From an uncultured Bryobacteraceae bacterium (lineage in GTDB: Bacteria > Acidobacteriota > Terriglobia > Bryobacterales > Bryobacteraceae): a stretch of 64,000 nt of DNA. The stretch is from positions 124,001 through 188,000 of the forward strand of contig CALKXJ010000006.1 in assembly GCA_938003835.1 (NCBI GenBank), in the 5' to 3' direction. Made by a program: the position numbers and the translations under genes. Of the stretch, positions 29,324-36,824 are shown one piece after another (positions within the stretch are counted from its first letter, which is position 1; each line of letters opens with the position of its first letter). The notes below the pieces were generated by a model. The model did not search any database. It saw nothing but the letters and a program-made list of their open reading frames with translations, and was not told the origin of the DNA.

Positions 29324-30021
29324 CGCTCTTTGAACTTATCCGGGTACTGTTTCTTGAGTTTCTCGACTTTGGGAAGCGCGTGGATCAGGATGTAGGGCTG
29401 CCAGGGATTGCGGCGCGCGTAATCCTGGTGGTAGCCCTCGGCGGAAAAGAACTTCTCAAGCGGCGCCACCTCGGTGACGATCTTCCTGTCGAAAACCTTC
29501 GCCGCCTCGAGCTGCGCGATGTAGGCTTCGGCGACGCGCTTCTGCTCCTCGTCGGCATAGAAGATCGCCGATCGGTACTGCCGGCCCCGGTCCGGCCCCT
29601 GGCGGTTGAGCTGCGTAGGATCGTGAGCGACCGAGAAGAAGATTTTCAGAATCTGGCCGTAAGTGATCCTGGTGGGATCGAAGAGGATACGAATGGCCTC
29701 GGCGTGATCGGTGCGGCCCGAGCTGACGGTTTCATAATTCGCCGTGTCCTGCGTGCCGCCGGTGTAGCCGGAGACCACATCCTCGACCCCCTCGAGCTTC
29801 TCGAAAACCGCTTCCGTGCACCAGAAGCAGCCTCCGGCCAGCACCGCGATCTGACGGGTAACGCCCGGCTTCGGCGCAACGTCGAGGGCCGGGTCGGGGA
29901 ATTCGGGCGTCAGTTCGCCCGCCTTGAACTTCTCGCGGCCGGTGGCCGCCTCGTTTGACTGGCAGGAGCTCACGAGAAAACCTCCCAACAGGATGCTGAG
30001 CAAGAGTCGCTTTGAGGACAC
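29320..30021 (-). CDS. msrA: Peptide-methionine (S)-S-oxide reductase, lipoprotein form
   Basis: This 233-residue protein has the MsrA active site GGCFWCTE with nucleophile C65. It also has the conserved substrate region SGYTGG and, near the C-terminus, a typical SAEGYHQDY segment. The N-terminus carries a lipobox-like LVSSC (C20), so repair of oxidised methionine probably takes place in the periplasm on exported proteins. The start codon is GTG at 30021 with a GAGGGGAGA site upstream; TATAAG lies further upstream. No fused MsrB domain is present. Confidence 0.92.
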   Translation of the reverse strand: MSSKRLLLSILLGGFLVSSCQSNEAATGREKFKAGELTPEFPDPALDVAPKPGVTRQIAVLAGGCFWCTEAVFEKLEGVEDVVSGYTGGTQDTANYETVSSGRTDHAEAIRILFDPTRITYGQILKIFFSVAHDPTQLNRQGPDRGRQYRSAIFYADEEQKRVAEAYIAQLEAAKVFDRKIVTEVAPLEKFFSAEGYHQDYARRNPWQPYILIHALPKVEKLKKQYPDKFKER

Positions 30022-30093
30022 GAGATCTCCCCTCTTTGGCTTATAAGATGCCGTGGCCCGCGAGCCGGTTGCGAACGATTCGCCGCCGGCGCC

Positions 30094-31422
30094 TCAGAGC
30101 AGGGTTCCTTGCAGGATCACCGCCGCCACGCTGAAGTAGATGACCACGCCGGTCACGTCCACCAGCGTGGCCACGAACGGCGCTGAGGCGCTGGCCGGGT
30201 CGAAGTTCAGCCGTTTGAGAATCAATGGCAACATCGAGCCGGTGATGGTGCCGAACAGCACGACGCCGATGAGGCTGAGGGCCACGGCGAGCGCCACCAG
30301 CAGGTAGTGCTCCCCATAGATGTGCCCAACCAGGTGCCAGATCACGATCCGGGCGAAGCCGATCGCACCCAGCACCGTCCCGAGTGCCAGCCCGGAGGCG
30401 ATTTCGCGCCGGAGGATGCGCCACCAGTCGCGCAGGCCTACCTCGCCGAGCGCCATGGCGCGGATGACGAGCGTGGCTGCCTGCGAGCCCGAGTTCCCGC
30501 CGCTTGAAATGATCAGGGGAATGAACAGCGCCAGCACCACCGCGCGGGCGATCTCCTCCTCGAAGTGCGCCATGGCCGTGGCGGTGAACGACTCACCCAG
30601 GAAAAGAACGGCCAGCCAGCCCGCCCGTTTGCCGATCATCTGGCGGAAGCCGATCTCGAGATAAGGGCCCTCCAGCGCGGCGCTGCCGCCGAACTTCTGG
30701 ATGTCCTCGGTGGCCTCTTCCTCGACGGCGTCGACGATGTCGTCAACGGTGACGATGCCCCGCATTCGCCCGTCGGCGTCGATGACGGGGATGGCCACCA
30801 GGCGCCAGTCCTCGAAGAGCCGGGCCAGGCGCTCCTGGTCGACCTCCTCGGTGACGGCGACGAACTCGGTGCGCATGACGTCGCGCACAAGCTGGTTGGG
30901 TGCAGCTGCCAGCAGGTCGCGAAAGCCCAGCACCCCGAGCAGCCGCTGCTGGCTGTCCAGCACGTAGGCGTAGTGGATGGAGTCGACCTGCGCGGCCTGG
31001 CGCCGGACGTAGGCGATGGCCTCATCCACGGTCATCTCCGGCCGCAGGCGGACAAAACGCGGGCTCATCAGGCCGCCGGCGGCGTCCTCCTTGTAGGCGA
31101 GCAGCGCCTTGACTTCGCGCCGGGTGACCTCGTCGAGCATCTCCAGATAGGCCGCCCGCTCCTCTTCCGGGAAGTGCTGGACGACGTCGGCGGCGTCGTC
31201 GGGGGCTAGGGCGCGCAGCCAGAACCGCCGCTCACGCTCGGGCAGGGAATCGAGCAGCTCGGCCTGATCCCAGGTCGTCAGGCTGAAAAAGAGGTCGGCG
31301 GCGTCGTCATGCGCGAGCGACCGGAAAAAGTCGGGCCGCTCGTCGCGCGACAGGCGAGACCAGTTCTCGAGCAGCGATTCACGCGTCGGCGCCGTAGGAG
31401 CTGTCATGGGAGATTCTTCCAT
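30094..31422 (-). CDS. mgtE: Magnesium transporter MgtE
   Basis: This 442-residue protein has the MgtE_N alpha-helical domain (about 15-130), two CBS domains (about 130-255) that sense Mg2+, and five C-terminal transmembrane helices containing the conserved SSGGNSGSQAATL pore motif. It imports Mg2+ along the gradient and closes when cytoplasmic Mg2+ is high. The start at 31422 has no clear ribosome site; the in-frame ATG at 31407 has GGAAG upstream and may be the real start (437 aa). The flanking 31423-31625 holds no gene I can see. Confidence 0.92.
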   Translation of the reverse strand: MEESPMTAPTAPTRESLLENWSRLSRDERPDFFRSLAHDDAADLFFSLTTWDQAELLDSLPERERRFWLRALAPDDAADVVQHFPEEERAAYLEMLDEVTRREVKALLAYKEDAAGGLMSPRFVRLRPEMTVDEAIAYVRRQAAQVDSIHYAYVLDSQQRLLGVLGFRDLLAAAPNQLVRDVMRTEFVAVTEEVDQERLARLFEDWRLVAIPVIDADGRMRGIVTVDDIVDAVEEEATEDIQKFGGSAALEGPYLEIGFRQMIGKRAGWLAVLFLGESFTATAMAHFEEEIARAVVLALFIPLIISSGGNSGSQAATLVIRAMALGEVGLRDWWRILRREIASGLALGTVLGAIGFARIVIWHLVGHIYGEHYLLVALAVALSLIGVVLFGTITGSMLPLILKRLNFDPASASAPFVATLVDVTGVVIYFSVAAVILQGTLL

Positions 31423-31625
31423 TGTGGCATTGCGCCCGGGGAGGGCATGCCGGCTGTCCTCGCTCTCCAGCTTCGGCGACAGCTCTGGCGCGAGATTCAG
31501 GCCTGAGGACCTGGGACGGGGCTGCGCCCGAGACCCCCGGAGCAGGGAGCCGGTCGGCGCCGGCGGCTATCGCAGTCAGAACACGGGTCCTGCCCCGACG
31601 CTGACCCTCCTAGCGCCACGCTGAT

Positions 31626-32108
31626 TCACTGGCAGTAGCTGCGTGGCACATACCGCTTCCTGCCGCTCGAAGTGATCGTGTAGCAGCCCCCACGCGGGCC
31701 GGTCATGTAGGGCGAGGAACTGTCCCGCAGGGCGCCGCTGGAGGAAGAAGAGGTCTTGGGCTGTTTGCCGCCACCTGAGCTGATGGCTGCCGGGCGGGAC
31801 TCCGATTCGCACAGCGACTCCCGCACCGCGGCCCAGGTCCCGTCACTGTAAAGTTCATAGCACTGCCCGCCGGCACCGGAAATGCGGGCGTGAAGGATTT
31901 TCGTTTGCCCGCCCTCCTGCCTCCCGACGCTACCGGCACGTACGGCAGGTGGAGTCGAGGTGCTCTCGCACAGCGATCGGTCGACGTAGCGCTTGGCTCC
32001 GCTCTGAGTGATCACGTAACAGCCGCCGCGGGGGCCCCGGATGTATTGAGAGATTGCCGGGCTCGCCAGGGACGCTCCGAGCAGAAGGGCAAACCAGACC
32101 TGCCTCAT
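31626..32108 (-). CDS. Secreted Cys-repeat protein with PBCV-basic-adaptor-like motifs
   Basis: This 160-residue protein has a signal peptide (about 1-21) and an AGGAGG site before the ATG. It holds three related units: an N-terminal GPRGGCYVITQSGAKRYVDR followed by SLCE, a diverged GGQCYELYSDGTW...SLCE unit, and a C-terminal GPRGGCYTITSSGRKRYVPR followed by SYCQ. Each has two Cys about 17-19 residues apart, which could form a disulfide in the periplasm. The GPRGG-Y-SG-K-YV pattern resembles the PBCV-specific basic adaptor domain found in chlorovirus and bacterial proteins. A Ser-rich linker separates units 2 and 3. Function unknown. Confidence 0.72.
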   Translation of the reverse strand: MRQVWFALLLGASLASPAISQYIRGPRGGCYVITQSGAKRYVDRSLCESTSTPPAVRAGSVGRQEGGQTKILHARISGAGGQCYELYSDGTWAAVRESLCESESRPAAISSGGGKQPKTSSSSSGALRDSSSPYMTGPRGGCYTITSSGRKRYVPRSYCQ

Positions 32109-32391
32109 GGCCGCCTCCTGCTTCAGCTCTTTACCACCGCCACGGCACGGGGTCAAGAGATCGCGGCCCGCTTGCGGCTACACAGCTTGGCAATCTCAGG
32201 GCTGCTCTCGAGCTTCAGGCTAGCAGGGGTGGCGGGACACCCCGGGCAAGGAGGCCGCTCGGCCCGCAGCCATGATCGGGCGGTTAAGTTTGACCGGAGG
32301 CACTCCGTGCGCGCCGGGCTCCAGCATTCGCGATTGGCACAATCCGGAAGCAAATCGGCACAAGTAGTTAAGCGAGATTCTCTGAGCGGGC

Positions 32392-32485
<94 letters not shown>

Positions 32486-32556
32486 GCGGCGGGCACATGT
32501 GGTCTTCCTTCAACCTATCACATTCCCGCTGTGAATACCAGCGCTGGGAGGTTCTT

Positions 32557-32871
32557 TCAAGCGAGGTTGAAGCGCCCGTCAGGAAAGCGCAACGTCAGCT
32601 CGTGCTCGAGCGGCACAACCGTTCCGTCCTTGCGCACCGCCTTGGCGTAGATGGTGAATATGCCCCAGCCGCCCGTTTCGAGCCGGAACTTCGCCGCCCG
32701 ATCCCGGATGCGCCGCACCGGTCTTGGGAACGTCGGGTGCAGCGTATACTCAACGTATTCGATCTGATCGAGCTCCTCCGGCGGCCCCTCCACCCAGACC
32801 GCCCAGGACCACCAGTGGTCCCGCACGCCGTCGCCTTCGTAGCGTTCGCTCTGCTCCAACCGAAGCGCCAT
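32557..32871 (-). CDS. Single-domain prokaryotic YEATS (pYEATS) protein
   Basis: This 104-residue protein is almost entirely one YEATS beta-sandwich. Hallmarks are WSWAVWVEGP (21-30), YTLHPTFPRP (42-51) and GGWGIFTIYA (67-76), followed by a KDG hairpin. Aligned by eye to human AF9, the acyl-lysine pocket residues F28, S58, F59, Y78 and F81 correspond to W26, T47, F48, W69 and F72, so an aromatic acyl-binding slot may be kept. Prokaryotic YEATS domains have been linked by comparative genomics to conflict systems. An AGGAGG site at 32880-32885, 15 nt after the TIR gene, precedes the ATG; co-transcription with the TIR gene is likely. The ligand is unknown. Confidence 0.82.
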   Translation of the reverse strand: MALRLEQSERYEGDGVRDHWWSWAVWVEGPPEELDQIEYVEYTLHPTFPRPVRRIRDRAAKFRLETGGWGIFTIYAKAVRKDGTVVPLEHELTLRFPDGRFNLA

Positions 32872-32886
32872 CGGACCTGCCTCCTT

Positions 32887-33573
32887 TCAGACGACCGCAA
32901 TCGGGACGGCGTCGGCCGACTCCCAGTCCGAGCCGAAAACCACCTGACCGTTTAGCACGCCCTCGACCTCGATGAGCGCATCGTCGGGAAGGCCCACCAC
33001 CTGCATGTACAGGCCTCCCTTAATGCGCTCCAGCCGCCCCCGCCGGTGCGGGGAGTCCACGCCGTTGCGGCGTATGCGGTAGCGCACCTCGAACTGGGGA
33101 TTCCGGAGAAAGCCGCGGATCTCGGCTTCGCGCGCCGGCGCGGGCAGGAGCTGGAGCTTGCGCATGCTCCAGCCGCTGACCGCCTTCACCAGCTCGGCGA
33201 CCGAGGCGAGCCGGTCCTCCTGCTTCAGTAGGATGCGCTCGCGGTCGCCCATGATTCCCGGCGGGTTGTTGACGCCCTCCTCGCGAACCTCGATCACCGC
33301 GAGGCCGAGTCCGAGGGCAAAAACCATTTCATCCCGCACCCACACATGCGTGTTGAAGGCTTCCGCCTCGTGCCCCGGGCGGAGCGTAGAGAAGGCGATG
33401 AGGCCGTCGGACTGCCGAATCCGGTCTTTTACGCCCTCCTGCAACACTTCGCCGTGCATGTCCTTGCCGTCCAGAACCTCCAGCCCCAGAGCCTTCAAGA
33501 TCGGGACCACGCGCTCCTCAATCCACCGGTCGCGCGAGTTGTAGCCGTAACTCAGGAAGACCTTCGCCGGCAT
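32887..33573 (-). CDS. TIR-domain protein with uncharacterised C-terminal beta domain
   Basis: This 228-residue protein starts AKVFLSYGYN, the TIR beta-A strand, and has the TIR alpha/beta layout to about residue 135. W78 and E82 in HVWVRDEMVFALGLG form a WxxxE motif; E82 aligns with the catalytic Glu of NAD-consuming bacterial TIRs. Residues about 148-228 form a separate beta-rich region (FEVRYRIRRNG ... GGLYMQVVGLPDDALIEVEG) that I do not recognise. No signal peptide or membrane segment is present. A GAGGGG site precedes the ATG. The gene lies 12 nt after the class V aminotransferase and 15 nt before pYEATS. NAD+ cleavage is an inference from the family. Confidence 0.82.
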   Translation of the reverse strand: MPAKVFLSYGYNSRDRWIEERVVPILKALGLEVLDGKDMHGEVLQEGVKDRIRQSDGLIAFSTLRPGHEAEAFNTHVWVRDEMVFALGLGLAVIEVREEGVNNPPGIMGDRERILLKQEDRLASVAELVKAVSGWSMRKLQLLPAPAREAEIRGFLRNPQFEVRYRIRRNGVDSPHRRGRLERIKGGLYMQVVGLPDDALIEVEGVLNGQVVFGSDWESADAVPIAVV

Positions 33574-33585
33574 CGCCCGATCCCC

Positions 33586-34806
33586 TCAAGCGCTCCAGAG
33601 GCTTCGTGTCTTCCGGACCGCGCGAACGGCCCGTTCCAGATGCTCCCCGGTGTTGTAGATGTGCGGGCACAGCCGCAGGCCTCCGCTTGCGGCAACGGCG
33701 AGGCCGTGGTTGCGGTAAAACTCCGCGACGAGGGCCTGCCGGACTGCGGCTGACACCTCCATCACGCACACGCCCGCGCTCAAAGCCTCGTCCATCGGCG
33801 TGACCAGCCTGGCGCCCGCTTCCACCAGCCCCTCCTTGAGCCGCCTGGCCAGCTCGAGGACACGCGCTTGAAGGCGCTCCCAGCCGATGCCGTCGAGGAA
33901 CTCCGCGGCGGCGTCGAGCGCCACCAGCCGGGCGTCATCGCGCTGGCCGAGCGACTCGAACTTACGGGCGCCTTTGAGGTCCGTCTCCGCGTCGTCGCCC
34001 CAGCCCGGCGCCACCGAATTCGGCCAGATCTGCGGTATCCGGTCGGCGCGAACATAGAGGATTCCGGCCTCCCTGGGACCCAGGAACCATTTGTGGGCGC
34101 TGGCGCTGTAGGAGTCGCAGCCGAGCTCGGACACGTTGACGCGGAGCGCTCCCCAGGTCTGTGCGCCGTCGACATGCAGATAGATTCCCCTGCGGCGCGC
34201 GATCTCAGCCAGCCAGGGGACCGGAAGGCGCACGCCGGTTACGTTCGAGACATGGGTGACGGCAAGTACGCGCGTGCGCCCGCTCAGCGCCTGCTCGAAC
34301 GCTGAAGCGAGCTCTTCGGGCCCCGAGGGCCGCCTCGGCGTCGATACCCGGCGCACCGTGAAGCCGAAGCGCGCGGCGCGAACGTCCCAGGCGACGTGAT
34401 TGGTGGGGTGATTCTCGTCCCAGACGACAACCTCGTCGCCGGGCCGTAGCGGCAGGCCGTTGTTGATTATGTTGTTGGCCTCGGTCGTGTTGCGCACGAT
34501 GGCCACTTCGTCGGCGCCGGCGCCGATCTGCCGCGCCAGGCGCGCGCGGGTTTGCTCGAGTCGCGCCGCAAATTTGCGGCGGTTCTCGAGCGAGCAGTCG
34601 CGGTCGATCTCGTGCGTGAATTGCTCCAGGCACGCCGTGACGCGGCGCGGCGACGGGCACAGATTGGCCGCATTGAGAGGAACGCGTTCCTCCGGGAACT
34701 CGAACTCGCGGCGGATGCCGCGCCAGTAGGCTTCCGGATCACCGGCGCGGGCCGCTCCGGCGAGGCCGGCGCCGGCCAGAAACGCACGGCGAGAGTGAGG
34801 TTTCAT
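33586..34806 (-). CDS. Class V aminotransferase, Tat-exported (isopenicillin-N-epimerase-like)
   Basis: This 406-residue PLP enzyme has D213 in LHVDGAQTWG and the Schiff-base lysine K239 in SASAHKWFLGPREAG, placing it in the class V family with cysteine desulfurases and isopenicillin-N epimerase-like proteins. The N-terminus SRRAFLAGAGLAGAARAG is a Tat signal, so it is probably periplasmic. An AGGAGG site (34811-34816) and a TACAAT (34839-34844) lie upstream. Its stop is 12 nt from the TIR gene, suggesting read-through into the TIR/pYEATS pair, but an exported enzyme may simply be a neighbour of that pair. Confidence 0.82.
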   Translation of the reverse strand: MKPHSRRAFLAGAGLAGAARAGDPEAYWRGIRREFEFPEERVPLNAANLCPSPRRVTACLEQFTHEIDRDCSLENRRKFAARLEQTRARLARQIGAGADEVAIVRNTTEANNIINNGLPLRPGDEVVVWDENHPTNHVAWDVRAARFGFTVRRVSTPRRPSGPEELASAFEQALSGRTRVLAVTHVSNVTGVRLPVPWLAEIARRRGIYLHVDGAQTWGALRVNVSELGCDSYSASAHKWFLGPREAGILYVRADRIPQIWPNSVAPGWGDDAETDLKGARKFESLGQRDDARLVALDAAAEFLDGIGWERLQARVLELARRLKEGLVEAGARLVTPMDEALSAGVCVMEVSAAVRQALVAEFYRNHGLAVAASGGLRLCPHIYNTGEHLERAVRAVRKTRSLWSA

Positions 34807-34838
34807 GCCACCTCCTCGAGCGGGACGAGTGTCTTTCG

Positions 34839-34844
34839 ATTGTA
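34839..34844 (-). promoter_or_regulatory. Candidate -10 box (TACAAT) for the aminotransferase-TIR-pYEATS run
   Basis: Minus-strand TACAAT, 32 nt before the ATG at 34806 and upstream of AGGAGG. It is the only promoter-like element I can see for the three-gene run; no -35 match at usual spacing. Confidence 0.35.
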
Positions 34845-34884
34845 CATCCCCACACCGGGGGGCTTCCGGCTGGATCCGAGCCGG

Positions 34885-35742
34885 CTAACCGCGAAGCGAG
34901 TCTGGAGCGGCTTCAGGCTCTGTCTCTTCGGCAGGCTTCCGGCGAGGCTCGAGCACTTGCGCGCCTTCCGGGCTGAGCATGACGACCCGAACCTGTCCCC
35001 GTGCCCCGATCGGCCCGATGGGCCGCCCGTTGGAGACGATGCGCAGCCCTCCGGCATTGCCGACCACCAGGCGCGCCCGTTCAAGCCCCGAGAGCGTCTT
35101 GGTCTGGCTCGGCTCCAGGATCCCCTGATAGAGGCGCTGTCCGTCAGAGGTAATGTCCACCCACGTGGCCTCTTCGGCCACCAGTTGGAACCAGAGGGGC
35201 CCGCGCACCTCGGCAGCCGGCCCGCTCGTCCCGGCAGCCCTTGGACCTGCGGCCTCCGGAGCGGCCGGAGCCGGGAGGGAGGGCGGGGGTTGGCCCGGGT
35301 TGGCCTGCGCCACCGGCTCGAGCGATCCGGTCTGGCTGCGTTGCAGCCAGACGGCGTAGATTGTCGCGCACAGGGCGACGACACTCACCAGCGCCGCCAG
35401 CGCCCGGAGGAACCGCCGGTCACCCCGGGCCTGCCCATAACTGGCGATGGGAGGCAGGTCGCTGCCCTCTTTTCGCGGTTCCTGTCCGGGAACCAGCGGC
35501 GGAGCAACCTGGCTGGCGATCCGCTCCAGTTCGGCCTCGATCTCCTGGCGATCCAGGCCAAGGAACTCGGCGTACTGGCGCACGAAGCTCTTGGTGAAGA
35601 ACGCGCCGGGCAGGAGGGCGAAATCAGAGGCTTCAATGGCTGCCAGGTAGCGCTCGGCGATGCGCGTCTCTGTGGCGGCGTCCGACAAGGTGAGCCCGCG
35701 CTGCTGGCGCCGGCGCCGCAGCCTTTCGCCTATCGTGCTCAT
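34885..35742 (-). CDS. RodZ-like helix-turn-helix membrane protein
   Basis: This 285-residue protein has the RodZ layout. An HTH_25 domain (1-75, GERLRRRRQQRGLTL) is followed by a linker, one transmembrane helix (112-133), a Pro/Ala-rich stretch and a C-terminal DUF4115 beta-domain (about 185-255). RodZ proteins link MreB to the elongasome at the inner membrane. Here the Pro-rich periplasmic linker is short, so I leave out the gene symbol. The start codon ATG at 35742 lies back to back with the divergent GT2 gene. Confidence 0.78.
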   Translation of the reverse strand: MSTIGERLRRRRQQRGLTLSDAATETRIAERYLAAIEASDFALLPGAFFTKSFVRQYAEFLGLDRQEIEAELERIASQVAPPLVPGQEPRKEGSDLPPIASYGQARGDRRFLRALAALVSVVALCATIYAVWLQRSQTGSLEPVAQANPGQPPPSLPAPAAPEAAGPRAAGTSGPAAEVRGPLWFQLVAEEATWVDITSDGQRLYQGILEPSQTKTLSGLERARLVVGNAGGLRIVSNGRPIGPIGARGQVRVVMLSPEGAQVLEPRRKPAEETEPEAAPDSLRG

Positions 35743-35761
35743 GCGTGTGCGGCCCTGACGC

Positions 35762-35767
35762 TATAAT
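35762..35767 (+). promoter_or_regulatory. Candidate -10 box (TATAAT) for the glycan gene cluster
   Basis: A perfect TATAAT lies 10 nt before the GTG at 35778. A start site 7 nt downstream would give a leader of only 3-5 nt, so the transcript could be nearly leaderless. No -35 is apparent. Confidence 0.35.
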
Positions 35768-35777
35768 ACAACAGTCG

Positions 35778-36824
35778 GTGAAATTCCAGCCCCGGAACCA
35801 CATCTCTGTGGTGGTAGTGAACTGGAATCGTCGCGAGCTGTTACGCGCCTGCCTAAACTCGCTCTCCCGGCAGAGTCTGGAGGGTTTCGAGCTGATTGTC
35901 GTGGACAACGGATCGACTGACGGCTCCGCGGAGATGGTGGAACGGGACTTCGCCAATGGCCGCTTCCGGTTGAAGCTGATCCGGAATCGTGAGAACCTGG
36001 GCTACTGCGCCGCCAACAACCAAGCCATCGCCGCCTCGAGCGGCGAATTCATCGCTCTGCTCAACAACGACGCGGAGGCCGAGCCGCGCTGGCTCGAGGC
36101 GCTGCGGGAGGTTTTCGAGCTGGGTGCGGACGTCGGCATGGCGGCTTCCAAAATCATGGTCTTCGGCGATCCCCGCCGCATTGACAAGGCCGGCCATCTC
36201 ATCTACCTGGACGGGCAGAACCGGGGCCGGGGCAGCGGCGTGCTGGACCGGGGCCAGTACGATCGCATCGAGGAGACCCTTTGGCCCGACGGTTGCGCCG
36301 CGATGTACCGCCGGGCGATGCTCGAGGAGATCGGCGGCTTCGATGAGGACTTTTTCGCCTACGGCGATGACGCCGAACTTGGTTTGCGCGCGAGGATCGC
36401 CGGCTGGCGGTGTCTATTCGCCCCCGGGGCGGTGGTGCGCCACCACCGGGCCGCCACGCTCGGGCTGGACTCGTCGCGCCGGGTGGAACTGATCGAACGC
36501 AACAGGGTTTTGCTGGCTGCAAAACTCTTTCCCTGGAGCCTGTTATGGCTGAACGGAGCGTTTTACCTGGCAAGAATCGGCGCCGGGCTTTGGGCGGCCG
36601 CGCGCGGCCGGGGCGAACTGCGGCAGTTTCCGGGTCTGGCGGGCAAGCTGCGGCTGGCGGCGGCGTTGATCCGGGGGGACCTCGAGGCGCTGCGCCTGCT
36701 GCCGCGGATGTTGCGCAAGAGGAGGGAGGTGCGCAAATTGCGGCGGCTGTCGGATCGGCAGATCCGGCAACTGTTACTCCGCCACCGGATCCCGCTGAGG
36801 GAACTCGTGGAGCAGGCAGTTTGA
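35778..36824 (+). CDS. Glycosyltransferase family 2
   Basis: The N-terminus reads HISVVVVNWNRRELLRACL. The nucleotide-sugar region VVDNGSTDGS and the metal-binding LLNNDAEAEPRW (Asp-x-Asp-like) place it in the GT2 rhamnosyltransferase-like group. It is about 348 residues long. The C-terminal 80 residues are basic and include a hydrophobic segment (SLLWLNGAFYLARIGAGL), so it may attach to the membrane. I chose the GTG at 35778 rather than the in-frame GTG at 35745, which would abut the divergent start codon by 2 nt. It starts a run with two methyltransferases. Confidence 0.82.
   Translation: MKFQPRNHISVVVVNWNRRELLRACLNSLSRQSLEGFELIVVDNGSTDGSAEMVERDFANGRFRLKLIRNRENLGYCAANNQAIAASSGEFIALLNNDAEAEPRWLEALREVFELGADVGMAASKIMVFGDPRRIDKAGHLIYLDGQNRGRGSGVLDRGQYDRIEETLWPDGCAAMYRRAMLEEIGGFDEDFFAYGDDAELGLRARIAGWRCLFAPGAVVRHHRAATLGLDSSRRVELIERNRVLLAAKLFPWSLLWLNGAFYLARIGAGLWAAARGRGELRQFPGLAGKLRLAAALIRGDLEALRLLPRMLRKRREVRKLRRLSDRQIRQLLLRHRIPLRELVEQAV

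Noticed and set aside
32109-32391. 283-nt stretch between the Cys-repeat gene and tRNA-Ser
   Set aside because: No reading frame with recognisable homology and no strong hairpin; treated as empty spacer.
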